The notes under the pieces: model-generated
What the model was told of the DNA's origin: nothing
The model's input: only the letters and a program-made list of their open reading frames with translations
The model's database searches: none
Shown: positions 45,404 through 53,822 of the stretch, piece after piece
Layout: each line of letters opens with the position of its first letter
How positions within the stretch are numbered: the stretch's first letter is position 1
Origin: Verrucomicrobiota bacterium
GTDB lineage: Bacteria; Verrucomicrobiota; Verrucomicrobiae; Limisphaerales; UBA11358
Reading direction: 5' to 3'
NCBI GenBank assembly: GCA_014860005.1
Contig: JACZKP010000207.1
Span: 1-55,318, forward strand
DNA: 55,318 bases
Translations under genes and position numbers: made by a program

Positions 45404-47488
45404 TCAGCGTGGAGGGTATTCAACATTCAACTCCTGGCATCGAACATCGAAGGGATGATTCAGATGCGCCGCCAGATGCAACTGATCTCCCTCTCCCGCT
45501 GGGAGAGAATTCCCCAAGCTAAAGTTCGCGCTTTCAAGCCCAGAACCGTAGCCGCCGACGTAAGGAGGCGGAATCTGTTGTTTCGCAACGCCCTCCGCCT
45601 CCTCACGTCGGCGGCTACCAGTGGCAGGTTCATGGAGAGAGGGAATCGTTTGCCACGCCTTGGGCATTCGAGAGTCAGAGTTTGCCGGTGGATTCAAACC
45701 AGTTCGAGTTAAGCGAATGTGGCCTTTCGCTTCCAGCGGGAGAGGGATTAAGGGTGAGGGAGAACCTTCCAAAGCAGCCCCAGCTTCCGCTCGCGATCCA
45801 GCACGCCGGTGGATCGTGTTTGTTTTGTAGATGTATTGCATCGGATGCTCATCGAGAAGGTTGGGCCAGACGCCTTTGATTCTCCGGGGATCGTAATAGT
45901 TGAAGCCAGCATAGAAGTAGAGTGGAACAATCGGCGCTTCCTCCGCGATGAGAATCAACTCCGCCTCACGGAAAAGTCCCGCCCGGCGCTGCATGTCGGT
46001 TTGCAGATTGGCCTCGCGGATTAGCTCATCGTAACGCGCGTGTTTCCAGCCGGTGCGGTTGTTGCCGCTGGCGCTCATGAACAAATCGAGAAACGTGTTC
46101 GCGTCGTTGTAATCGCCGATCCAACTCGATGCGGAGATATCGTAATCCAATCGTGATTGCGAACTGTAAAACACCTTGCGCTCGATCTGCCGCAACTCGA
46201 CGGTGACACCCAGCGCGTCGCGCCACATCTGTTGCAATTCCACGGCAATCTTGCCCTGCATCTTGGCCCCGCCGCTGGCGGCGGAAAAGAATGTGTAAGT
46301 CGTGCGCGGGAATCCTTGGCCGTCGGGAAAACCGGCTTCCGCCAAAAGCCGGCGGGCTTGTTCGGGATCGTACGGCAAACCGTGCGGCGGCTCGTAATTG
46401 GCCACGCCGTCGGGTACGAAATGGGGCGCGGGCTTCTCGGCGCCCTTGGTGAGCTTGCTGATGAGCCGCGGCTTGTCCGTCGCCATCGCAAAGGCCTGCC
46501 GCACGCGCGCATCATCGTACGGCGGTTTGGTAACGTTGAAGCGGTAGAAATACGTGCCGAGATAATCGAACGCGTGAAAGTCCGGGCGTTCCTTGAGCAC
46601 ATCAATCAATTCTGCCGGCACCAGGTCTTTGTCCCAGACAATGTCCGCCACGCCGGTTTCGTACAGGTTGAGGGCCGTGTTGGGCGAACCTGTGGGCAGC
46701 ATGTCAATGATGTCGGAGGCGGTATTCGCCTCGTCCCAATAGCGCGGATTGCGGAGCAGCCGCACTTTGTCATTCACCCGCCAGGCACCGAGCAGAAACG
46801 CGCCGCTCGTGGGCAGCGGGTCGGCGTGCAACCAGCGGTCACCGTACTGTTCAATGGTATGCCGCGGCACGACCGCAAGGGTTGGAAAAGCGCACAGATC
46901 GAGAAAGAACGCCAGGGGCGAATTCAGTTCCACCCGAAAGGTGTGCGGGTCGAGCGCCTGGATGCCAACCTGATTCGGGTCATGAATGTTTCCGTTGTAC
47001 CAATCTTCCGCGCCTTTGATGTAAAACAACTGGCCCGCGTAATCGCCAGCCGTAGCCGGACTCAATGCGCGCATCCAGGACCACAACACATCGGCAGTGG
47101 TAATGGGTTCACCGGTGGACCAGACGGCATTGGTGCGGAGATGAAACGTGTAAACCCGGCCATCGGGCGAAATGTCCCAGCGCTCCGCCAGCGCGGGAAT
47201 GGGCGAGGCATTCCGCGGGTCGAGCTTGGTTAAACCATCAAACAGCGCCTTGGTGATCCGCATTTCGGCGATGCCCGTGACGATGTGCGGATCGAGCGAT
47301 TCCGGCTCTGTGCCGTTGATGATGACGAGGTCGGCGGGCGGTTCCCGGCGGACGCAGGAAACGAGCAATACGCCTGCGAGAAGCAGCAGCAGCAGGCGTG
47401 ATGTGCGATGCGTGATGCGTGATGCCTGTGGCGGAAAGCGAAAACGCGCCCTTGGAGATTCACCAAGGGCGCGCTGCGGAAAAAGCAT
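45404..47488 (-). CDS. oppA: Peptide ABC transporter substrate-binding protein OppA, with repeat-encoded C-terminal extension
   Basis: The frame encodes 694 residues. A lipoprotein signal (LLLLLLAGVLLVSC) precedes a typical SBP_bac_5 protein: INGTEPESLDPHIVTGIAEM, RVYTFHLRTNAVWSTGEPIT, and YDPEQARRLLAEAGFPDG. The conserved protein ends near IYKTN (about residue 557, base 45818). The last 137 residues come from palindromic repeats (translations such as EGSPSPLIPLPLEAKG and YVGGYGSGL) and have no likeness to the family, so the original stop was probably displaced. The first 25 or so residues overlap a terminator-like hairpin after secG, which makes the true start uncertain. It supplies peptides to OppBC. 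Confidence 0.85.
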   Translation of the reverse strand: MLFPQRALGESPRARFRFPPQASRITHRTSRLLLLLLAGVLLVSCVRREPPADLVIINGTEPESLDPHIVTGIAEMRITKALFDGLTKLDPRNASPIPALAERWDISPDGRVYTFHLRTNAVWSTGEPITTADVLWSWMRALSPATAGDYAGQLFYIKGAEDWYNGNIHDPNQVGIQALDPHTFRVELNSPLAFFLDLCAFPTLAVVPRHTIEQYGDRWLHADPLPTSGAFLLGAWRVNDKVRLLRNPRYWDEANTASDIIDMLPTGSPNTALNLYETGVADIVWDKDLVPAELIDVLKERPDFHAFDYLGTYFYRFNVTKPPYDDARVRQAFAMATDKPRLISKLTKGAEKPAPHFVPDGVANYEPPHGLPYDPEQARRLLAEAGFPDGQGFPRTTYTFFSAASGGAKMQGKIAVELQQMWRDALGVTVELRQIERKVFYSSQSRLDYDISASSWIGDYNDANTFLDLFMSASGNNRTGWKHARYDELIREANLQTDMQRRAGLFREAELILIAEEAPIVPLYFYAGFNYYDPRRIKGVWPNLLDEHPMQYIYKTNTIHRRAGSRAEAGAALEGSPSPLIPLPLEAKGHIRLTRTGLNPPANSDSRMPKAWQTIPSLHEPATGSRRREEAEGVAKQQIPPPYVGGYGSGLESANFSLGNSLPAGEGDQLHLAAHLNHPFDVRCQELNVEYPPR
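45487..45763. repeat. Nested palindromic repeats at the 3' end of oppA
   Basis: Outer arms at 45487-45507 and 45733-45763 are inverted CCCTCTCCCGCTGG-type sequences like element G. Between them lies element B. The composite is read as protein in the oppA frame. Confidence 0.8.
45548..45618. repeat. Palindromic element B (same family as A, C and D)
   Basis: Inverted arms 45548-45572 and 45594-45618 match at 24 of 25 positions and begin GTAGCCGCCGACGT. The arms share 22 bases with the left arm of element A in the MmeI-like gene 30 kb away. The element is nested between the two outer repeat arms at the end of oppA. Confidence 0.92.
47445..47473 (-). terminator. Terminator-like hairpin after secG
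   Basis: A perfect 11-base stem (CGCGCCCTTGG with its complement) around a 7-base loop; on the minus strand it is followed directly by TTTT. It lies about 20 bases after the secG stop and inside the first codons of the oppA frame. It could end part of the pgk-tpiA-secG transcripts, with oppA read through or started downstream. Confidence 0.65.
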
Positions 47489-47494
47489 CGCGAT

Positions 47495-47935
47495 TTACTC
47501 GGGCTTGACCGGTGCCGGCTCGGGCGCGGCGGGCACATCAGCCGGATTCGTGGTGGTAAGCGTGATTGGCGCTGGCTGCCCTGCGGGGACGGTTGGTCCA
47601 GCAGCCGGCGTAGTGGCCGGCGCCGCAGCCGCCCCGGGAAGTTGTGTGCCTTGTTGCTGCAACTGCCGCTCGAAATCGCGCGTCGTGCGGCTCTGATAAT
47701 TGCTTTGGAGACTGGCCACCAGCATGGCCAGCACAAAGAACGTCACGGCGGCATACTTCGTGATCTTGGTCAACACATTGCCCGAACCGGCGCCGAACAA
47801 GGCATCCGTGGCCGCGCCGCCAAAGGCCAGGCCCGCGCCGGCTTCCTTCTTTGGCAGTTGAATCAGCACCAGCAGAATCAATAGCAGGCACGTCAGCACC
47901 AGAATGACCGTCAATAAACCAATCAAAAAGCTCAT
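47495..47935 (-). CDS. secG: Preprotein translocase subunit SecG
   Basis: A 146-residue inner-membrane protein with two membrane segments. MSFLIGLLTVILVLTCLLLI is followed by the conserved loop LIQLPKKEAGAGLAFGGAA and GAGSGNVLTKITKYAAVTFF. The C-terminus is a long alanine/proline-rich tail, common in this phylum. SecG assists SecYE in protein export. It follows tpiA after 9 bases, the order pgk-tpiA-secG being common in bacteria. Confidence 0.94.
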   Translation of the reverse strand: MSFLIGLLTVILVLTCLLLILLVLIQLPKKEAGAGLAFGGAATDALFGAGSGNVLTKITKYAAVTFFVLAMLVASLQSNYQSRTTRDFERQLQQQGTQLPGAAAAPATTPAAGPTVPAGQPAPITLTTTNPADVPAAPEPAPVKPE

Positions 47936-47944
47936 GGCCGGAAT

Positions 47945-48709
47945 CTATATGGAGTTCTTGATAATGTCAGCAAAACTTCTTGCTTCCAGGGCTGCGCCGC
48001 CCACCAGCGCCCCGTCCACGTCCGGCTGGCTCATCAATTCGCGCGCATTGGCGGGCTTCACGCTGCCGCCGTATTGGATGCGGACTTTGCGGGCCACCGC
48101 CTCATCAAACATCGTCACCAGCACCCCGCGGATGAACGCGTGCGCGTCCTGGGCTTGCTGCGTGGTTGCGGTCTTGCCCGTGCCGATGGCCCAAACCGGC
48201 TCGTAAGCCAGGATGGTTTCCAGCATTTGATCGGCGGTCAGCCCCGCGAGGCTGCCGCGTACCTGCGTTTCCAGCACTTTCTCCGTCTGGCCGCCTTCCC
48301 GTTCCGCCAGGGTTTCGCCGACGCAGACGATGGGCTTGAGCGAGGCGCCGTGGACTGCCAGGGCCTTCTTCGCAATCAGCGCGTCCGCTTCCTTTTGATA
48401 CTGCCGCCGTTCGGAATGGCCGAGGATCACGTAGCGCACGGAAAACTCCTTGAGCATGCCGGCGCAAATCTCGCCCGTGTAGGCGCCGAAGTTGTGCTCG
48501 CTCATGTTCTGCGCGCCCAAACGGAGGTTCGAATCGAGGACGGATTTCGACACTGACTCCAAAGCGGTGAAAGGCGGGCATACGACGATGTCCACTTCCT
48601 TCACGTTGGTCAGTTCGATCTTCAAGTCGCTCACGAGGGCCAGCGCCTCGGCGACGGTTTTGTTCATCTTCCAGTTGCCGGCTACAATCAATTTTCGTTC
48701 TTTGTTCAT
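47945..48709 (-). CDS. tpiA: Triosephosphate isomerase
   Basis: A 254-residue glycolytic enzyme converting dihydroxyacetone phosphate to glyceraldehyde 3-phosphate. It has IVAGNWKMNK (Asn/Lys of the active site), RYVILGHSERRQY (catalytic histidine), the catalytic glutamate in LAYEPVWAIGTGKTAT and the phosphate loop IQYGGSVKPANARE with VGGAAL. The start at 48709 gives the standard N-terminus. It is the middle gene of pgk-tpiA-secG; the gap to pgk contains short CCCAATTACC-type repeats. Confidence 0.96.
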   Translation of the reverse strand: MNKERKLIVAGNWKMNKTVAEALALVSDLKIELTNVKEVDIVVCPPFTALESVSKSVLDSNLRLGAQNMSEHNFGAYTGEICAGMLKEFSVRYVILGHSERRQYQKEADALIAKKALAVHGASLKPIVCVGETLAEREGGQTEKVLETQVRGSLAGLTADQMLETILAYEPVWAIGTGKTATTQQAQDAHAFIRGVLVTMFDEAVARKVRIQYGGSVKPANARELMSQPDVDGALVGGAALEARSFADIIKNSI

Positions 48710-48798
48710 AATGCAAAAATACCCAATTACCCAAACACCCAATTACCTTAGAATCCCGGTTTCACCTTGGGATATTTGAGGGATTGGGTCTTTCAAAT

Positions 48799-50055
48799 TC
48801 ATTTGTCGCTCAACGCCGCCACGCCCGGCAGTGTGATCCCTTCCAAGAACTCCAGACTCGCGCCGCCGCCCGTGCTCATAAACGACACCTGGCCGCCCAG
48901 TCCGGCCTTGTTCAGCGCCTTCACGCTGTCGCCACCACCGATGATGCTTTTCGCCCCGTTCTGCTGCGTTGCGTCCGCCACGGCCTTGGCCACGGCGTTG
49001 GTGCCGGCGGCAAACTGCTTGTTCTCGAACAAGCCCATCGGGCCGTTCCACAAAATCGTCTTCGCCCTGGCAATCACGTCGCTGTAGGCCTTCACCGTGG
49101 CCGGCCCGATGTCCAGCCCTGCGGAATCATCCGGACAATTCTTGTCGGAACTCGCGCGCGGATTCTGCCATTCGATGACTGGCTTGCCTTTCTTGTCCAG
49201 CTTGTCGGTCTTCACGGGCACGGCAACCACGTCGTCCACCGGCAAAAGGAACTGCACATTCTTCACCTGGGCCTTCGCAAGCGCGGCCTTCGCAATGTCG
49301 GTTTTGTCGGCCTCAACCAGCGATTTGCCGGTCTTGAACCCTTGCGCCAGCCGGAAGGTATAAGCCATCGCGCCGCCCACCAAAATCGAGTCCGCCTTTT
49401 CCAGCAGACGATCAATGACCTTGATCTTGTCGGACACTTTCGCGCCGCCGAGGATTACCACAAATGGCCGCGCGGGTTGATCCAGTTCGTCGCCGAGGAA
49501 TTTCAACTCGCGTTCCATCAGCAATCCCGCTGCGCATTGCCCGCCGCGCCTGGCCACCAGTCGTGCCACGCCTTCCGTGGAAGCATGGGCGCGATGCGCC
49601 GCGCCGAACGCGTCGTTCACGTAAATGTCCGCCACCTTCGCCAGTTTCTCGGCAAACGCCGGATCGTTGGTTTCTTCCTCGCTGTAATAACGGACATTTT
49701 CCAGCAGCAGAATACCGCCCGCCGGCAGGGCATTCGCAAGTTGTTCCACCTTCTCCCCGATGCAATCGTCCGCAAAATTCACATTGCAGCCCAACAGTTC
49801 CGCGAGTCTTCCCGCCACTGGCCGCAACGACATGGACGGTTCCCGTTTGCCCTTGGGCCGGCCAAGGTGCGCCGCGAGGATCAACCGCCCGCCCTGCTCG
49901 ATGAGCAGCCGGAGCGTGGGCAGGGTTTCCTTGATCCGCGTCTCGTCCGTGATGACCATCTGGCCATCCTTCTCTTCGAGCGGCACGTTGTAATCCACGC
50001 GTAGAAACACGCGCTTCCCATGAACATTCAGATCGCGAACTGTCAGTTTGGCCAT
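48799..50055 (-). CDS. pgk: Phosphoglycerate kinase
   Basis: A 418-residue glycolytic kinase. The N-terminal substrate domain starts MAKLTVRDLNVHGKRVFLRV and DYNVPLEE, followed by LILAAHLGRPKGKREPSMSL and LLENVRYYSEEE. The nucleotide domain has VILGGAKVSDKI and the C-terminal GGGDSVKALNKAGLG with SFMSTGGGASLEFLEG. ATG 50055 gives the normal start. It is the first gene of the pgk-tpiA-secG-opp run on the minus strand. Confidence 0.96.
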   Translation of the reverse strand: MAKLTVRDLNVHGKRVFLRVDYNVPLEEKDGQMVITDETRIKETLPTLRLLIEQGGRLILAAHLGRPKGKREPSMSLRPVAGRLAELLGCNVNFADDCIGEKVEQLANALPAGGILLLENVRYYSEEETNDPAFAEKLAKVADIYVNDAFGAAHRAHASTEGVARLVARRGGQCAAGLLMERELKFLGDELDQPARPFVVILGGAKVSDKIKVIDRLLEKADSILVGGAMAYTFRLAQGFKTGKSLVEADKTDIAKAALAKAQVKNVQFLLPVDDVVAVPVKTDKLDKKGKPVIEWQNPRASSDKNCPDDSAGLDIGPATVKAYSDVIARAKTILWNGPMGLFENKQFAAGTNAVAKAVADATQQNGAKSIIGGGDSVKALNKAGLGGQVSFMSTGGGASLEFLEGITLPGVAALSDK

Positions 50056-50290
50056 AAATATAAAAAATCCCTCAAGATCCCGATTTATCCCATCAAGGCC
50101 GACCAAGATAGCCAAGCAGCGGGGCGAGTCAAAACGATTTACCGAGGCGGCACCGTTGGCCACGCCGAGTTCCCGCCGGAAATACTACCCCTTGCGCTCC
50201 GCCAAGCCGCAATTGACGTAATTCCATTGGCACTACCGGTGCCTTGGTTGGCACGTACGAGTTCATTTCGAGGTCAAGCGGTTGAACCGG

Positions 50291-50890
50291 TCATTCGGCG
50301 CGCTTCCGAAGCACCCAAAACATGAGACCGACCAAAAGAACCCCTGAAATCCACAGCACATGAGACCTTCTGACACCAGAAGACGCCGGAGGTTTGGGCG
50401 CCCGCAGGAAGCGAAAGCTGGAAAGTCCAGCTTGGATATCCGCGGCGTGCGCGGCGTCGCCGCCAAGGTGCGTCCCTTGCAAGTTGTAGAGCTTGCCGGA
50501 CGCGAGTATCAGATGACCGACAAACGAACTGGCGAATGGAGGCTTCCCGAAGCGGTGAATGGTTTCGTAAGCGGAAGCTCCATCGACCGTGAACTTCCTG
50601 TCCGACACTTTTTCGGAACCGGTTAGGAGTAATCCGCGCTGGATCTCGGCAAGGGTGTCCGAATCAAGCGCCCCGGAGCCGGCCTTGCTGACAAGCAGTG
50701 TGATGGTTCTGCTTTGATCCGGGCTTGCGATCGAGAATCCGGTCCCACTTTGGAAGACAACCGTCCAACCGTCGGGGATTGTGATGGCATAATTCAGATC
50801 GTCGGATCTCAATTCGCGCGCCGGCACAGGCGAGACGGAGAGAACGACTGCGAGACCAACAAGCGAGGAGCCGATAAAATTCGCTTTCAT
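50291..50890 (-). CDS. Hypothetical exported protein with C-terminal membrane anchor
   Basis: A 199-residue protein with a signal peptide (MKANFIGSSLVGLAVVLSVS), a soluble domain beginning LNYAITIPDGWTVVFQSG (a PsbP/DcrB-like start seen in many small lipid- or envelope-related proteins) and a C-terminal membrane segment (HVLWISGVLLVGLMFWVL) followed by RKRAE. The function is unknown. Its ATG overlaps the stop of the upstream membrane protein gene (ATGA). Confidence 0.68.
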   Translation of the reverse strand: MKANFIGSSLVGLAVVLSVSPVPARELRSDDLNYAITIPDGWTVVFQSGTGFSIASPDQSRTITLLVSKAGSGALDSDTLAEIQRGLLLTGSEKVSDRKFTVDGASAYETIHRFGKPPFASSFVGHLILASGKLYNLQGTHLGGDAAHAADIQAGLSSFRFLRAPKPPASSGVRRSHVLWISGVLLVGLMFWVLRKRAE

Positions 50891-51327
50891 TCTAGCAATA
50901 AGTTGTCGGGGGGACCGGTCAAGGAGTACGCCAGATGCGAACACCATACATACCAGGCCAGAGTTTGATCAATTTGAAGAAACGAAGCAGGAAGGGCTCC
51001 GTTGGCAAGTTGCGGCAACTTGCGGAGAACTAGCCCCACCAGCCCAACGAGTCCAATCACGGCACAAAGAAGTCTGTGGCCTTTCATTTCCCGTTCCGTG
51101 TAGCGCAGAAAAATGAAAACCACCACGACCACTGATTCGATCATGATTCCGAAGGCCCACGCAGGTATTCTTGGGGTAGATATGCCGGATGGATAAGCTG
51201 GCCCGTTACCTAAAAAGCGTTCATCGATAGGCAGGTCAACGGAAAGACCATAAAGACCGTAGCCAATCACAGTCGCAATCGCTATCGTCAAGTTCGCCGT
51301 GCATGCAGTTTTAAGAGCACGAATCAT
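50887..51327 (-). CDS. Hypothetical membrane protein, 146 aa
   Basis: A hydrophobic protein with about four membrane segments: LTIAIATVIGYGLYGLSV, AWAFGIMIESVVVVVFIFL, LLCAVIGLVGLVGLVLRKL and a weaker one around TLAWYVWCSHLAYSL. No family is recognised. It overlaps the start of the downstream anchored protein by four bases, so the two probably work as a unit. Base composition is slightly more AT-rich than the surroundings. Confidence 0.6.
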   Translation of the reverse strand: MIRALKTACTANLTIAIATVIGYGLYGLSVDLPIDERFLGNGPAYPSGISTPRIPAWAFGIMIESVVVVVFIFLRYTEREMKGHRLLCAVIGLVGLVGLVLRKLPQLANGALPASFLQIDQTLAWYVWCSHLAYSLTGPPDNLLLE

Positions 51328-51620
51328 CAGTCAGCTTCAACGTTACATTCCGTCCAGAAAATCTTAAACGCTCTACAGTCTTGATTTTGATATATCACTT
51401 CCCTTTCAGCTTTCGCCGACGATAGAGTCTTTTTTTCAAATATCTTCATTGTCATTCACGCCGGCCGGGGGGCGTCAGCCGCCAGTTCCATACGTCCACA
51501 GCATCATCTGCGCAAATCTAAACTCAAGTTTCGTGCGATCATCCTCCAAATCCTGAACCCACACCACATTCGTCGCTTGACGGCCGCAGGGAGGGCGGGA
51601 GAAGGTCTGCCGAACCAAAT

Positions 51621-53003
51621 ATGGATTTCACCAACCTCGTCCGCCGGCAACGCGCGTTCTTCCACTCAGGCGCAACCCGTTCTTCGGAGTTTCGCATCGT
51701 TCAACTGCGCAAGTTGCACGACGCGCTGGTGGCACACGAACCGGCTCTGTTGGCCGCCTTGCACGCTGACCTTCACAAGTCCGCCTATGAGGCTTATGCG
51801 ACCGAGCTTGGCTTTGTGCTCAGCGAAGTCCGTCATGCCCTCCGCCATTGCCGCTCGTGGATGAAGCCGCGCCGCCGCCGCACGCCGCCCATTGCCTGGC
51901 CCGGACGCGGGTTCATCCGCTCCGAACCTTACGGCGTGGCTTTGGTGATTGGTCCTTGGAATTATCCGCTCCAGCTTCTGCTGTCGCCGTTGATTGGGGC
52001 GATGGCCGCCGGGAATTGCGCGGTTCTCAAGCCGTCTGAATTCGCGCCGCACACCGCGGCGGCGGTGGCCAAACTCGTCGGGGAAACCTTCGCGGAAGAA
52101 TACCTGGCGGTCGTGCTCGGCGAACGTGACGCCGCCGAGGCGTTGTTGCGGGAGAAGTTCGACACGATTTTCTTCACCGGCAGCACGAATGTGGGCCGTG
52201 CGGTGATGACTGCGGCGGCCCGTCACCTCACGCCGGTCACATTGGAACTCGGCGGCAAATGTCCCTGTCTGGTTTGCGCCGACGCACCAATCGAAGTTGC
52301 CGCGCGGCGGATTGCCTGGGGCAAGTTCATGAACGCCGGGCAGACGTGCGTGGCCCCGGATTTCCTGCTCGTGGATCATCGCATCCGCAAGGAACTGCTG
52401 GAATCGGTGAAGCAGGCAATCGGCGAGTTTTACGGTGAAGATCCATCCGCCAGCCCCGATTACGGACGCATCATCAACCGCCGCCATTTTGACCGCCTGA
52501 CCAGCTACCTGGGCAGCGGCCAGATTGCTCACGGCGGACAGCACGACGCAGAAAGCCTCTACCTCGCGCCAACCATTCTGACCGACGCGCCGAAGGACGC
52601 GCCCGTAATGGCCGAGGAAATCTTCGGACCGGTCCTGCCCGTGGTGGAATTCACGCAACTCGATGAGGCACTAGCGTTGCTGCGCGACCGACCGACACCG
52701 CTGGCGTTGTATTTGTTCACCCGGGATCGGGCGACACAGGAACAGGTGCTCGAACAAACCCGCTCCGGCGGGGTCGGCCTGAACGACGTCGTCACGCACA
52801 TGGTTGGCAATGATCTTCCCTTCGGCGGATTGGGCGACAGCGGTTTCGGAGCTTATCACGGGCAAGCCAGTTTTGAGTGCTTCAGCCACCGGCGCTCCGT
52901 GTTGCGCGCTTCGCTCGGTTTTGATCCGCGATTGCGCTACCCGCCGCCGCGCGTCAAGCTGGCCACGTTAAAGCGCGCGTTCCGGTTTCTTCTAGGGGCT
53001 TGA
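51621..53003 (+). CDS. Aldehyde dehydrogenase (class 3 type)
   Basis: A 460-residue NAD(P)-dependent aldehyde dehydrogenase. SEPYGVALVIGPWNYPLQLL is the coenzyme-site signature; the catalytic glutamate lies in TLELGGKCPCLV and the nucleophilic cysteine in MNAGQTCVAPDFLLV. The C-terminal EIFGPVLPVVEF and LPFGGLGDSGFGAYHG are typical. The lack of an N-terminal extension and the short length fit the class 3/YwdH group acting on fatty or aromatic aldehydes. It stands alone. Confidence 0.94.
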   Translation: MDFTNLVRRQRAFFHSGATRSSEFRIVQLRKLHDALVAHEPALLAALHADLHKSAYEAYATELGFVLSEVRHALRHCRSWMKPRRRRTPPIAWPGRGFIRSEPYGVALVIGPWNYPLQLLLSPLIGAMAAGNCAVLKPSEFAPHTAAAVAKLVGETFAEEYLAVVLGERDAAEALLREKFDTIFFTGSTNVGRAVMTAAARHLTPVTLELGGKCPCLVCADAPIEVAARRIAWGKFMNAGQTCVAPDFLLVDHRIRKELLESVKQAIGEFYGEDPSASPDYGRIINRRHFDRLTSYLGSGQIAHGGQHDAESLYLAPTILTDAPKDAPVMAEEIFGPVLPVVEFTQLDEALALLRDRPTPLALYLFTRDRATQEQVLEQTRSGGVGLNDVVTHMVGNDLPFGGLGDSGFGAYHGQASFECFSHRRSVLRASLGFDPRLRYPPPRVKLATLKRAFRFLLGA

Positions 53004-53057
53004 GATTCGGCCTGGTTCGGAATTACGCCAGGGAGGGCCGCACTTGCCGTCGAACGG

Positions 53058-53501
53058 TTAACCAAACATTTCCAGGAGTCGTTGTTGACGGTATTGGAAG
53101 ATGCGTTCCACGTCGCGCCGCACGAACAGCCAATGAATGATCGCGCCGCCGCGGGGTCGGTAACGCACCTGGTCCCGGCACAGCGTGCCACCAGCGCGTT
53201 CCTCAAAGGTGTGGGTGTGATGCCAGAGGGTATAGGGGCCGCGGAGTTGAACGTCCACAAACCGGTGCGGCGGATCCCACTCGGCGATTTCTGTCCGCCA
53301 ATGGATGGGCAATCCCCGTACGCTGATTCGGAAGTCAATGATCGCCCTTGGACGCAGTGTGATGGGAGGCGGAGTCAGCACTTCAAACTTGAGCCAGGGT
53401 GGCGTGATGGTTTGAAGGTTCTGCGCGTCGGCAAAGAATGGAAAGACCTCGGAGCGCGGTCGCGGCAACAATAACTCAGTGGTGAAATGATATTCGCTCA
53501 T
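53058..53501 (-). CDS. SRPBCC (START-like) ligand-binding protein
   Basis: A 147-residue protein of the SRPBCC/polyketide-cyclase-like fold. YHFTTELLLPRPRSEVFPFF and ADAQNLQTITPPWLKFEVLT are typical of the family often annotated as cell-division-inhibitor-like or CoxG-like. The C-terminal DQVRYRPRGGAIIHWLFVRR and long helix close the fold. The ligand is unknown. The start at MSEYHF (53501) is chosen over the longer frame. Confidence 0.85.
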   Translation of the reverse strand: MSEYHFTTELLLPRPRSEVFPFFADAQNLQTITPPWLKFEVLTPPPITLRPRAIIDFRISVRGLPIHWRTEIAEWDPPHRFVDVQLRGPYTLWHHTHTFEERAGGTLCRDQVRYRPRGGAIIHWLFVRRDVERIFQYRQQRLLEMFG

Positions 53502-53822
53502 GCGATGCTCAGCCCCGCAACGCAAGCAACCTTCACCAACCATTGACCCGGAAACATAGAGCCAAAGGTCGGGGTGGGATGGTGCTTACCCATTCAGTGC
53601 GGATAGAATCTCCGAATTCATTGAGGCTTCAAGCATAATGGGTTTTAACTCGTCACGATTCTTTCCAACTCTTTTGAATCAGTGACCTCAACTGCGGGTT
53701 AACTGCACGACAAGGGAGGCGGTCATGGTGTGCAGTTACTTCAACGCGTCCAGCACCCTCACGGTTCACTTGTGGATGTCGGGTTCACCCATCACCGCAG
53801 CCTGTTCATTCCGAAAGCAAAC
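53502..53822. other. Gene-free stretch
   Basis: About 320 bases between the start of the SRPBCC gene and the 3' end of the TraB/GumN-like gene, both on the minus strand. I see no gene, strong palindrome or known repeat. It should hold the SRPBCC promoter. Confidence 0.6.
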
